Origin: Candidatus Brocadia sinica JPN1
GTDB taxonomy: Bacteria > Planctomycetota > Brocadiia > Brocadiales > Brocadiaceae
Length of the DNA stretch: 64,000 nt
Direction: 5' to 3'
Assembly (NCBI RefSeq): GCF_000949635.1
Contig: NZ_BAFN01000001.1
Location: forward strand, 124,001 to 188,000
The notes beneath the pieces were generated by a model. The model saw only the letters and a list, made by a program, of their open reading frames with translations, was not told the origin of the DNA and did not search any database. Positions 45,605 to 53,500 of the stretch are shown here, in pieces. Position 1 is the first letter of the stretch. Each line of letters opens with the position of its first letter. A program made the translations under genes and the position numbers.

Positions 45605-45761
45605 GGCTCATACCTCCCTTGAAATTAAGGTTTTCGTGCACAAAAAACTCCATCCCATATGTTAGTGAAACACTTATCCTAACCATGGGCGAACTGACCC
45701 CTGTGTGATTTTACGTGAGCTTTTTTAATCCTTTTATTTGCAGCCTCACTGCAATGTGTTA

Positions 45762-45854
45762 TTATTCTTCTTCTTTGCTTTTTATCATGCCGATCTCTTT
45801 CATGGCCTGCCTTATATGTTTCTCTCTGACAATAATTAGTTTGTCCTCTTTCTT
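45762..45854 (-). pseudogene. Possible C-terminal gene remnant at the IS66 left edge
   Basis: Just outside the left IS66 end, one minus-strand frame reads KKEDKLIIVREKHIRQAMKEIGMIKSKEEE and then two stop codons. It looks like the tail of a gene interrupted by the IS. The frame on the other side of the IS (47574 onward) does not obviously match it. The rest of 45605-45855 shows no gene. Confidence 0.3.
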
Positions 45855-45855
45855 C

Positions 45856-47573
45856 GTAACTATTCAGCGTATATTCGCTCATAATTGCTATGAGCGAACA
45901 AAATCAGGCAATTCGCCATGAAATAGCATCTTTAATGCCTGTCTCAAATTTACCCCTTGTTTTCGACAAGTTGAGAGGTAGCTGCGAATGCGGCAAAAAA
46001 TCCTGGCTCCCTCCAAAGAACGAAAGCAGCCCGATATTTTCTGCTGAACCTTTGTCATCCTGATGTCGTTTTCAGCCAAATTATTCGTAAAAGGGACGTT
46101 TTTATTGTCCATAAACCTCAGGACATCATCCTCATACTTTCGTAATCGTTCCAGAAGATTTCTGGCTTTTGTCCTTTTCACTCGCCCCCTTTTCCCCTTA
46201 CGGTTTGTTTCATCAGGGGGAGGGCTTTCGGCTTCTGCGTTTTGCAATATCACCCGGTACCTGTGCCGATATTTTTCAGACTCATCGGCGCCCAACATTC
46301 CTCCGGCATCGCATGTTGCACGATTTATCTCTTCAAGCAAGGCCTTCATCTCTTTCGCCCACTGCTGCTTATTGTCCTCTTCCCACACACCCTCTAATTC
46401 TCTCAGGTGGTGCGCATTACAGAGCGCGTGCGTACAGGGATAGGTGTAATACGCCTTCAAATGGTCGTGACAAAGAATCCCACGAAATTGGGGCAATATT
46501 CCTATGCTATCTATTGCCTCTGTCCCTCTCCCTTCGTGAGGATAAAAACATGTCCACTGCCTATTGGATGCGCTATGCAACCAATATCTATCCCCGTTCT
46601 TGTTAATACTCGTTTCATCCACATGCAACACCTCTGACTTGGTGAGTTCTGCTTTGCTTTTCTCCTCAAAGATTTCCAGATATTCGTAGGCTTCCTGATT
46701 AAAATTGTACAAGGAACCTTCACTCACCGGCATCGACATCTGCTCTTCAAAATACTCCTGAATCCTCTTGTAGGGTATCAGTTGATACTGTGACATATAT
46801 ACTGCATGCGCCTTCAAATCCGCCCCATACTGCGCCGCCTTTGTTATTCCTTCAGGAAAGGGCGCGATAAATCGGTTCCCCTCCGCGTCCTCAACTATCT
46901 CTGCACGATACTCTGTTACCTCCCGTGAAATCTTCATATCAAACACCTGGCGCGCTTCGTAACCCACCACCGTATATTCCCCACGCGGCAACTTCCTTTG
47001 GTCTACTTTTATCACTTCCACCTTATCAGGGTTCTCAACCCTTTTCAGCGTCACCCCCTCACGACCCTTTTGTCCACCCGCCTTCCTCTCGCCCTTCGCC
47101 TTGCTTTCTCTCTTGCGATTCGGATCACTTGAGGGAGGCTTACTGCTGTTGCGACTGTTACGGTTTAAACGACCAACCAGCAGCGTTATTACTACTACCA
47201 ATAACTCTACCATGGACCTCATGGCTGGCGACAGCACTTTCTCTTCAGAAAGAAGCTTCTCTACTTTTTGGAGCGTTACCTCTATGTCTATATTGTCTAT
47301 CGTCAATGAATCCGCCTGTATGATGAGCCACCCATTTATTTACTGCGGCTATTATATCACAGGCTTTTTCATCCTTTTTATTGGCGCTATAAGACACGAC
47401 AAAAGCACGAATTCCTCTTACCAACACCAAGTCTGTCCATGTCTGTGCTCTCTCCTCATATAGGCTGTACTAACCACCTCTACAGGCCATATATGCCACA
47501 AACTAATCCAAACGACTCTCTGTCCCGGATATCCTGTCAAACATATTTTAAAATATTTTCACTGAATAGTTAC
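45856..47573 (-). mobile_element. IS66-family insertion sequence (1718 bp)
   Basis: A perfect 12-bp terminal inverted repeat, GTAACTATTCAG (45856-45867) and CTGAATAGTTAC (47562-47573), flanks one transposase gene. The outer GTAA is typical of IS66 ends. No 8-bp target duplication is visible (flanks CTTTCTTC and CCAAAATT), so the element may have been rearranged after insertion. Helper genes tnpA and tnpB are absent, as in the single-gene IS66 subgroup. Confidence 0.88.
45888..47306 (-). CDS. IS66-family transposase
   Basis: The 472-residue protein has the N-terminal SSKPPSSDPNRKRESKAKGERKAGGQKGREG region, LHVDETSINKNGDRYWLHSASNRQWTCFYPHEGRG (first Asp), ILCHDHLKAYYTYPCTHALCNAHHLREL and NNLAENDIRMTKVQQKISGCFRS, all IS66 signatures. 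It is complete, and the catalytic Asp and Glu residues are present. It fills most of the IS between the inverted repeats. Transposition could still be possible. Confidence 0.94.
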   Translation of the reverse strand: MTIDNIDIEVTLQKVEKLLSEEKVLSPAMRSMVELLVVVITLLVGRLNRNSRNSSKPPSSDPNRKRESKAKGERKAGGQKGREGVTLKRVENPDKVEVIKVDQRKLPRGEYTVVGYEARQVFDMKISREVTEYRAEIVEDAEGNRFIAPFPEGITKAAQYGADLKAHAVYMSQYQLIPYKRIQEYFEEQMSMPVSEGSLYNFNQEAYEYLEIFEEKSKAELTKSEVLHVDETSINKNGDRYWLHSASNRQWTCFYPHEGRGTEAIDSIGILPQFRGILCHDHLKAYYTYPCTHALCNAHHLRELEGVWEEDNKQQWAKEMKALLEEINRATCDAGGMLGADESEKYRHRYRVILQNAEAESPPPDETNRKGKRGRVKRTKARNLLERLRKYEDDVLRFMDNKNVPFTNNLAENDIRMTKVQQKISGCFRSLEGARIFCRIRSYLSTCRKQGVNLRQALKMLFHGELPDFVRS

Positions 47574-47703
47574 CCAAAATTTATATAAGCGTTGTGTAAA
47601 TTGATCAATAGCCATATTTATGAGAATTTCACGCTTCGCAATCTCTTCCTCAGGCATAACAAGAGGTCTCCGCGCTAGCCGGTGTGGAAATGGTGAAAAT
47701 ATC
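47574..47703 (-). pseudogene. Possible N-terminal gene remnant at the IS66 right edge
   Basis: A minus-strand frame from about 47703 reads FPHRLARRPLVMPEEEIAKREILINMAIDQFTQRLYKFW up to the IS66 edge. The part just before the IS looks protein-like, but there is no good Shine-Dalgarno for an ATG. It might be the upstream half of an interrupted gene. Confidence is low. Confidence 0.25.
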
Positions 47704-47736
47704 CATGTCTTATCAAAAGAAACCATAGGTGGTTCT

Positions 47737-47910
47737 TTAATATAATGGTTGGTGCACCAAAAACTCGTAAAATAGAAACCCGTGACTGGGTTTATCATGT
47801 CCTTCATGGAAGGCTTTTAGTACTTTATTTATTTCATTGTTAGCTCCCATGAGACCCACAAACATTAGCTGAATTAGTTCAGAAATATCAACTTTAATAT
47901 CCTTGTCCAT
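47737..47910 (-). CDS. Unknown small protein, 57 aa
   Basis: This short gene begins with an ATG at 47910 after GGAGGGTAAAAG, a good ribosome-binding site. The product starts MDKDIKVDISELIQLMFVGLMGANNE, a likely amphipathic helix, and ends in FYEFLVHQPLY. It matches nothing I recognise. It is near the IS66 right flank and upstream of the possible remnant. Being short, it is easily missed. Confidence 0.5.
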   Translation of the reverse strand: MDKDIKVDISELIQLMFVGLMGANNEINKVLKAFHEGHDKPSHGFLFYEFLVHQPLY

Positions 47911-48286
47911 CTTTTACCCTCCAATGCTATGGTTTACTTATATAATTTACTATGATACTCTTTTTTGCAAAAAGAGGAAAGAATTTTGCAATTTGCATTT
48001 TGATATTTTCATTTACTCGATTATCCTGAACCGGACAGGAACAGGTTTGAGCAGATAAAAAAGATTGTAACGGTTTAGTTTTTTGAAAAAGGAAAAGACA
48101 TATCTATGGCCATCCTCAAGAGGGTAAGGAACCCACCCCTGGCCCCTCCAAGGAGGGGAATTGAAAAAGTCCCCTCCTTGGAGGGGATAAAGGGGTGAGT
48201 AAAATAAGTAAGGCTATTTTTACTTTTTAATACCTCGGCTGATACTTTTTCAAAAAGCTAAATTGTTACAAAAGATTTTTAAGGTA
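47911..48286. repeat. Gap with a palindromic repeat at about 48110-48200
   Basis: A CCCCTCCAAGGAGGGG palindrome is followed by another CCCCTCCTTGGAGGGG, ending AAAGGGGTGAG. The left part is AT-rich with nothing recognisable. Confidence 0.6.
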
Positions 48287-50185
48287 TCATAGAGGTAAGG
48301 CCTTGCCTAACCTGAGAAAAATGAGTTTAAATTCAGGATTGTCTATTTTAAGGCAGTGTTTGACGGCCTCAACATAGACTTCTTTTTGGTACTGGTATTT
48401 TTCTGCCTTTGCTGGCAGGTCGGTCATCGTAACGTGATCCGTCTTATAATCGGCGATGATGATACGGTTGTCTATCTTATACAGGACATCAATGATACCC
48501 CTCATGATCTGCCCATCCCAATTAACGAGGACAGGCACCTCTCGCCCAAGGATCTGTGCGGTCTGTAGTTCTTTATATGCCTCTGAACCAATGAAGACGG
48601 AAAGTATCTTTTCTACCTCTGCTTTTATAAATTCCACGTCCTGAAGTTGTAGAGTATCGAAGGGTATTCCCTGGTGTTTTATAACCACCCCTTTATACCC
48701 TCCTTCAGAAGGAGGGGAAATACTATCCTCTCGATATGCAAGATCTTCTCTTTGAAATTGGGCAGATGACTCTCCTTTGATTATTCCAAGGTTAATGGTC
48801 CATTTTATTGCTGATTCGACTGATTTCTGAAGTTCCTGAGAAGTCCCATGGAAATCCCATCCCTCCAATACACGGTGGCAGATGGAACCGATCAATGCGG
48901 CATGTTTTGGATGTGATTGTTCAATATCATGTCGGATTCTTTGGGATTTTATAACCTTCCCTTTATCCCCCCCTTCTGAAGGAGGGCATAAAGGGGAGGT
49001 AGAATTAGAAGCCTTCCTCGTTCCTCCTTCGTAAGGAGTGGAGAAAGAGTAGTTTTCCATTCGATGTTGTTCAAATTCATCTGGATGAAAATGAGGAATC
49101 CCTTCTGTTCTACCCGATGCTATGGGTATGCCTTTTTTCATTGCTTCTTCAAGTGCTATCGTCGTTGGAGAGACAAAGAGGGGTTTCCTGCTTGCCTCAA
49201 CCATTGCAGCCTCTCTTTTTTTCCACAGTTCGACAAAGGTTGTCCAGTCGACATCCAAGGTCTTCGCTTTTGGGGCTTTTTGGGGACGGTGTGTCCCATC
49301 AAATCTAAAATGTTCTACAAAGACCTCCGCATTTTCTAAAAGAAACTTTCCTTGGGAAGCACCTCTCGCTCTGACCCTCTCCCGCAAGGGGAGAGGGGAT
49401 TTTTCTGCACCTGTTCTATCTTCCTCACTTGTTTTGTTCCCCTCATCTGTCTTATTTTCCTCGTATGTCTTATTTTCCTCCTTTGACGTAGATTCTCCGT
49501 TATTTCCCCTCCCTTGCTTGTCCAGAGCGAAGTCAAAGGAATGGAAGGGGTTAGGGGCGGGTGATACATTTTCATCTTCCTTTGTGTAACCATGATTCGT
49601 GAATGTTTCATCGCCAAGCTCAATGCCTGTGGCAGCCCTCACTGATTTTGTAATCAGCCCCATGTAAGATTTATCATCGTCCTTAAAGGAACCTGTAAGG
49701 ATCAATCGTTCCTTTGCCCTGGTCATAGCCACATACAGGACACGTTTCTCTTCCTCCCATGAACGCTCGTTCAATTTCTTTTCAATCACGATACTTTGAA
49801 GATTTCTTATCTTTTGATTCCCCCTACCAATCGCAATGCCTGTCGTGGACGTAGACCAATCAAATACCGCTGAGTCCAGTACTTCTTTATCATTCCTTAC
49901 TTCACCGTGCAGATTGCCCAGGATGACGACGGGAAATTCAAGACCCTTCGATTTATGGATGGACAAGATTTTCACAACATCCAGTGTCTCATCCGAGAGG
50001 GGACTCTCACCTTCTTCTTTTGCCTCCTTTATGCGTGCCTTGATGCGGTCTATAAAGTTTTTGAGTGAAATACCCTCTGACTGCTCCATATCACAAGCCA
50101 TCTGGTAAAGTTTCCAGAGGTTGGCCAACTTCTGTTCACCATGCCAGGCACATGCCGTAATCTCTGCAATATGGGTATTGTCCAT
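48287..50185 (-). CDS. addA: AddA-like helicase-nuclease, C-terminal part (frame-shifted)
   Basis: This frame holds UvrD/AddA motif V (DVVKILSIHKSKGLEFPVVILGN), motif VI (RVLYVAMTRAKERLILTGSF) and a C-terminal PD-(D/E)XK nuclease (MRGIIDVLYKIDNRIIIADYKTD, then YQYQKEVY). It unwinds and degrades DNA ends in recombinational repair. The frame is open upstream of its first ATG and encodes FYSFLRKTHARAGILPVSQLIAEI, continuing the N-terminal frame across a G8-A-G7 tract at 50299-50314. Four palindromic repeat insertions (near 48681, 48951, 49374 and 49506) and a tandem repeat (49411-49491) are translated within it. Joined length is about 1395 aa. Confidence 0.9.
   Translation of the reverse strand: MDNTHIAEITACAWHGEQKLANLWKLYQMACDMEQSEGISLKNFIDRIKARIKEAKEEGESPLSDETLDVVKILSIHKSKGLEFPVVILGNLHGEVRNDKEVLDSAVFDWSTSTTGIAIGRGNQKIRNLQSIVIEKKLNERSWEEEKRVLYVAMTRAKERLILTGSFKDDDKSYMGLITKSVRAATGIELGDETFTNHGYTKEDENVSPAPNPFHSFDFALDKQGRGNNGESTSKEENKTYEENKTDEGNKTSEEDRTGAEKSPLPLRERVRARGASQGKFLLENAEVFVEHFRFDGTHRPQKAPKAKTLDVDWTTFVELWKKREAAMVEASRKPLFVSPTTIALEEAMKKGIPIASGRTEGIPHFHPDEFEQHRMENYSFSTPYEGGTRKASNSTSPLCPPSEGGDKGKVIKSQRIRHDIEQSHPKHAALIGSICHRVLEGWDFHGTSQELQKSVESAIKWTINLGIIKGESSAQFQREDLAYREDSISPPSEGGYKGVVIKHQGIPFDTLQLQDVEFIKAEVEKILSVFIGSEAYKELQTAQILGREVPVLVNWDGQIMRGIIDVLYKIDNRIIIADYKTDHVTMTDLPAKAEKYQYQKEVYVEAVKHCLKIDNPEFKLIFLRLGKALPL
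48681..48721. repeat. Palindromic repeat inside addA (1)
   Basis: CCTCCTTCAGAAGGAGG with an ACCCCTTTAT flank; translated as SPPSEGGYKGVVIK on the minus strand. Confidence 0.65.
48951..49048. repeat. Palindromic repeats inside addA (2)
   Basis: Adjacent units with CCTTCTGAAGG and CTCCTTCGTAAGGAG cores; translated as LCPPSEGGDKGKVIK and STPYEGGTRKASN. Confidence 0.65.
49374..49398. repeat. Palindromic repeat inside addA (3)
   Basis: CCCTCTCCCGCAAGGGGAGAGG; translated as SPLPLRERVRARG. Confidence 0.65.
49411..49491. repeat. In-frame tandem repeat in addA
   Basis: Imperfect 15-18-base units encode EENKTYEENKTDEGNKTSEEDRT. They lie between two of the palindromic insertions and look like a variable linker. 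Confidence 0.6.
49506..49566. repeat. Repeat inside addA (4)
   Basis: CCCCTCCCTTGCTTGTCC ... GGAAGGGGTTAGGGGCGGG; translated as SPAPNPFHSFDFALDKQGRGN, a composition unlike the rest of the helicase. Confidence 0.5.
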
Positions 50186-50262
50186 AATCTCTGCGATGAG
50201 TTGTGAAACGGGAAGTATGCCTGCACGGGCGTGGGTTTTTCTTAAAAAACTATAGAAGGTTT

Positions 50263-52473
50263 CTATAATTTTTTTAAAATCTGTGGATAGGTTTTTAACC
50301 CCCCCTCCCCCCCCTTCGCAAGGGGGGATTTAGGAGGGGTATTTTTATCCTTTGTTGTGAGCTCATGGATCATGGTGACTTCACTTGAAACGTCATTGCC
50401 GTAATCTAATAAGTGGTTCATTCGAAGTTCATATATCTCGCGGTCTGTGAAGCCCACCATAGGAGAACGCAGTACACCCACCAGGGCAATCGTATCATGG
50501 GGATTCTCGATGGCACGCAGGAGGTTTATGAAATCGAGGATTTCCTGGGTGGTATAGAAGTATTTTTCACCCTCCACGATATAGGGGATACCATACCTTT
50601 TGAGAGCCTCAACATAGGGTCTCACCTGGGTAAATGCCCGTAAAAGCAAGACCACATCCTTGTACTTAAGCTTGCGAATTCCATTTTCGGCTAATTTATC
50701 TTCAATGACCTCGTCATTCACGTGCTTTGTTATCCATCTGGCAATCCATTCTGCCTCTGCTTCCCTTGCCTCATCTGCCTTTAGCTCTTCTCCTTCTTTA
50801 TCAGAGACCAGGATAATCTCAACCTTCTGGGTTGGGCGACTCTTTGGCCTATTTGCGTGAATAGGAATATACCGTGGTTGGAATCCCGGCTGTTCTACCA
50901 TGATCCTTCCGTCAAATAGCTGGTTTACAACCTCGATGATACAAGAATGACTCCTGAAATTTTCCTGTAACTTTAAAGTCTCATCCTGTCCACACACCTG
51001 CTGTACCACTTGTTCATAAGCCTCAATATCCGCCCTGCGGAAGGCATAGATGGACTGTTTGGGATCACCCACAATAAAGAGCTTTCCTGGCTCAAGGGTT
51101 ACCTTTCTGGCATCTTTGCTGTAATGTTCCAATGCTTCGGAGAGAAAAAGGACGATCTCATACTGGACGGGGTCTGTGTCCTGGAACTCATCCACGAGTA
51201 TCGCTCTCAACTCTTTCTTGAGTTTCTCACGAATATAACGATACTCTTTATTTTGCAGTAAATCCCTGGTAATGGTAAGAAGTCCGTCAAAAGAGACGTA
51301 TCCCTGTGATAGATACGTTTGCCGAAATGCCTTGGCAAAAGGAAGTATGAGATTTATTGTGGTTGCAATAAAGGCATCATCAACGGTCTTTAATTTCTTT
51401 ATCAGGGTATAACACTCTTTTACCAGTTTTCGTGCAATCTCAAATCCATCATCTGTCCAACCAGTCTTTGCCGTAGAAGCTTCTTTATCGAAATCATATT
51501 CTACTGTATTTAAATATCTGAGACCCTGTTTTTTTATTGCATCGAGAATATTCGCTAATTCATGTAATTGTGAAAGCAGATTGTTCTTCGGCTTTTCACA
51601 GCAAGAGGCAATTTCATTGATTTTGTTAATTAATGGATCTACCAAGGATTGGATATTCGGTGGATGTAACAATGCTGCATCCCCTTCCCTCAACCCTTTC
51701 ATACCAAAGGAAGTGAGTGCATATGGCGCCCGGTTACCAGATGCCCTCTCCCCTGATGGGGAAAGGTTGCGGTGGGGGAGATCTATTACAGATTTACTGC
51801 CCACATCAACCGTAAGAAAATTCAAGGGAATAGTAAATCCTGATAACCGTTTGGCAAATTCCTTGAGTGGCTCTAAGTCTAATCGCCTGAGTACACTCTT
51901 CCAGATATCTGCGTTAGGCGAAGTAAGGGTAAGCTCTGCATCCAGCCACCTTGTCCATTCTTCGTCAAAAAGTTCATCGAAGACATCCCCTTCATCCACT
52001 GCAAATCCAGGAATTACTCCTGATTCTATGGGATAGAGGCGCAGGACATAGGCTGCAAAACCGTGAATGGTTCCGATAAGGGCCTTGTCCATGTCTTCCA
52101 GGGACTTCCTTGCGCGGCGCTCTATTTCATGATATGTCGTCTGATAGACATCCCGGATGTGTGCAAGAAACTTTTCTACGTTTGCATGCTCTTCTTGTGA
52201 GGCATTCCCGTTGATAACGGCTACGATCTTTTCTAACTCCCCCATCAGCCTGACCTTCATATCACCGGCGGCCTTCTCCGTAAAGGTCATGGCTACAATT
52301 CTGAGGATGGGACTTTCTTCTTCTTGAAATCTTTTATGGCCAAGCAGCAGATGCAACATTCGATTCACCAGAAGCGTGGTCTTACCCGTTCCTGCGCCAG
52401 CCGTCACGACAATGTTTCTATCGAGTTCGGATACGGCAAGTTCTCTTATGTCATTGTCGACGGGTTTTGGCAT
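50263..52473 (-). CDS. addA: AddA-like UvrD-family helicase, N-terminal part
   Basis: Superfamily 1 helicase motifs are in order: Walker A VVTAGAGTGKTTLLVNR (about residues 22-38), AMTFTEKAAGDMKVRL, VDEFQDTDPVQYEI (motif II), FIVGDPKQSIYAFRRADI (III) and QENFRSHSCIIEVVN (IV). The frame ends in the repeat-encoded tail PPKSPLAKGGEGGLKTYPQ before a stop at 50263. The continuation is in another frame (48287-50185). A further repeat insertion near 51741 is translated as HRNLSPSGERASGNRAPYALTS. No addB gene is in the window. It could also be called a generic UvrD-type nuclease-helicase. Confidence 0.92.
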   Translation of the reverse strand: MPKPVDNDIRELAVSELDRNIVVTAGAGTGKTTLLVNRMLHLLLGHKRFQEEESPILRIVAMTFTEKAAGDMKVRLMGELEKIVAVINGNASQEEHANVEKFLAHIRDVYQTTYHEIERRARKSLEDMDKALIGTIHGFAAYVLRLYPIESGVIPGFAVDEGDVFDELFDEEWTRWLDAELTLTSPNADIWKSVLRRLDLEPLKEFAKRLSGFTIPLNFLTVDVGSKSVIDLPHRNLSPSGERASGNRAPYALTSFGMKGLREGDAALLHPPNIQSLVDPLINKINEIASCCEKPKNNLLSQLHELANILDAIKKQGLRYLNTVEYDFDKEASTAKTGWTDDGFEIARKLVKECYTLIKKLKTVDDAFIATTINLILPFAKAFRQTYLSQGYVSFDGLLTITRDLLQNKEYRYIREKLKKELRAILVDEFQDTDPVQYEIVLFLSEALEHYSKDARKVTLEPGKLFIVGDPKQSIYAFRRADIEAYEQVVQQVCGQDETLKLQENFRSHSCIIEVVNQLFDGRIMVEQPGFQPRYIPIHANRPKSRPTQKVEIILVSDKEGEELKADEAREAEAEWIARWITKHVNDEVIEDKLAENGIRKLKYKDVVLLLRAFTQVRPYVEALKRYGIPYIVEGEKYFYTTQEILDFINLLRAIENPHDTIALVGVLRSPMVGFTDREIYELRMNHLLDYGNDVSSEVTMIHELTTKDKNTPPKSPLAKGGEGGLKTYPQILKKL
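50297..50345. repeat. Palindromic repeat at the addA frame break
   Basis: CCCCTTCGCAAGGGGGG with long C/G runs (C7 and C8), within which the reading frame changes. Confidence 0.7.
51741..51783. repeat. Palindromic repeat inside addA (5)
   Basis: CCCTCTCCCCTGATGGGGAAAGG with a GGTGGGGGAG flank; translated within HRNLSPSGERASGNRAPY. Confidence 0.6.
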
Positions 52474-52507
52474 GACTATTTGAACGGCTCTTCATATTAG
52501 AATTTAA

Positions 52508-52534
52508 ACACGGACAAACTCCGTTTGTCCGTGT
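52508..52534. repeat. Perfect 12-bp palindrome ACACGGACAAAC
   Basis: ACACGGACAAAC-TCC-GTTTGTCCGTGT. It is the same family as 28971-28994 and lies just upstream of addA. Confidence 0.75.
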
Positions 52535-52631
52535 CACTCTAAAAACCGCATGAATAAAAACGAAAATTCCTATAACATGAAACCAACAGAAAAGATATGG
52601 GAAATGAGGTTTGGGTAAAGGACAAAGGATC

Positions 52632-53285
52632 TTACCGTTTCGGCAAAATTTGTTCTGTAATAATTTTACGGATCGAGGATGCTTTTTTCTTGCCGATTCC
52701 TTTTATACCGGAGAGTTCATACTCATGGGCATTGACAACCTTCTCTATGCTTCCAAAATATTCTAACATCCTTTTTGCTATTCCTGGTCCTATGCCAGGC
52801 AATCCTTGAAGAAAGTATAATTTCTGTGTTTGAATGCACTTGGATTTTCTTCCCATCCTCTTCAAGATTTCATCATGATATTTACCATCCTGCCTCCCTG
52901 CCAGAGTCAATATTTCAGCAGTACCGCAGGAAGATCTTGAAAATATCAAGGGAATCTGCCAGGAAACAGACAAAGAAACAAGCGCCCCTTTGATTGCCTG
53001 TGGATCAATCTCATAACCTGTATGGAACAAATCAGTACCCTCTATAATCATAAATTGTACAGCTGCGTGTCTTTTTAATCGAGCTGCCTGGGAAAACAAC
53101 CGTCCATCAATAAGAGATAGAATAAAATCCTTTGTTGTCTTTCGTTCAACAGCAATATGTTTGTTAATGAGATAATCGCCAATGGATAATTTTTTTACGT
53201 CTATAGCAAAATTTTCTTGCTCCCGTAAAATCTCAACAATTCCAGAATCTTTTTCACGATAATCGATTTCTATAACGATATTCAT
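52632..53285 (-). CDS. ERCC4-type nuclease with C-terminal HhH domain (XPF/Mus81-like)
   Basis: The 217-residue protein has the ERCC4 nuclease motif VERKTTKDF (ERKxxxDF, about residues 47-54) after IEIDYREKDSG, and a tandem helix-hairpin-helix domain (LQGLPGIGPGIAKRMLEYFGS, then LSGIKGIGKKKASSIRK). This is the same domain order as the nuclease part of archaeal and eukaryotic XPF/Mus81, which cut branched DNA. Such proteins are uncommon in bacteria. Its role here is inferred to be in repair. It is on the same strand as addA, about 158 bases upstream of it. Confidence 0.93.
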   Translation of the reverse strand: MNIVIEIDYREKDSGIVEILREQENFAIDVKKLSIGDYLINKHIAVERKTTKDFILSLIDGRLFSQAARLKRHAAVQFMIIEGTDLFHTGYEIDPQAIKGALVSLSVSWQIPLIFSRSSCGTAEILTLAGRQDGKYHDEILKRMGRKSKCIQTQKLYFLQGLPGIGPGIAKRMLEYFGSIEKVVNAHEYELSGIKGIGKKKASSIRKIITEQILPKR

Positions 53286-53314
53286 GATAAAAATTGTGTA
53301 TTTTTTTTAAATTT

Positions 53315-53491
53315 TTATCGGTTTATATTGCCGCCATGCATTTCTGGTTGAACAGTTTCTGGCTGATCTCCTTCACATGAAATCCTGTTTCTCTTTCTCC
53401 CAAAGACAAAGCACATCAAAATAAAACCTAACAGGATGGCACAGAATACGATATATGCACAAATCAATAACTTTCCATAGAATCCACCCAT
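53315..53491 (-). CDS. Small membrane protein at the end of the bat operon, 58 aa
   Basis: The product has one membrane segment (LLICAYIVFCAILLGFILMCFVF, about residues 8-30) and a short polar tail with RKRNRISCEGDQ. The ATG at 53491 is preceded by GGAG and lies ten bases after the BatE stop, so it is probably the last gene of the operon. It is not a recognised family. Confidence 0.65.
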   Translation of the reverse strand: MGGFYGKLLICAYIVFCAILLGFILMCFVFGRKRNRISCEGDQPETVQPEMHGGNINR

Positions 53492-53500
53492 TTCATACTC

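Noticed and set aside
46063-46606. Plus-strand open frames of 126 and 145 residues
   Set aside because: Both are antisense to the IS66 transposase.
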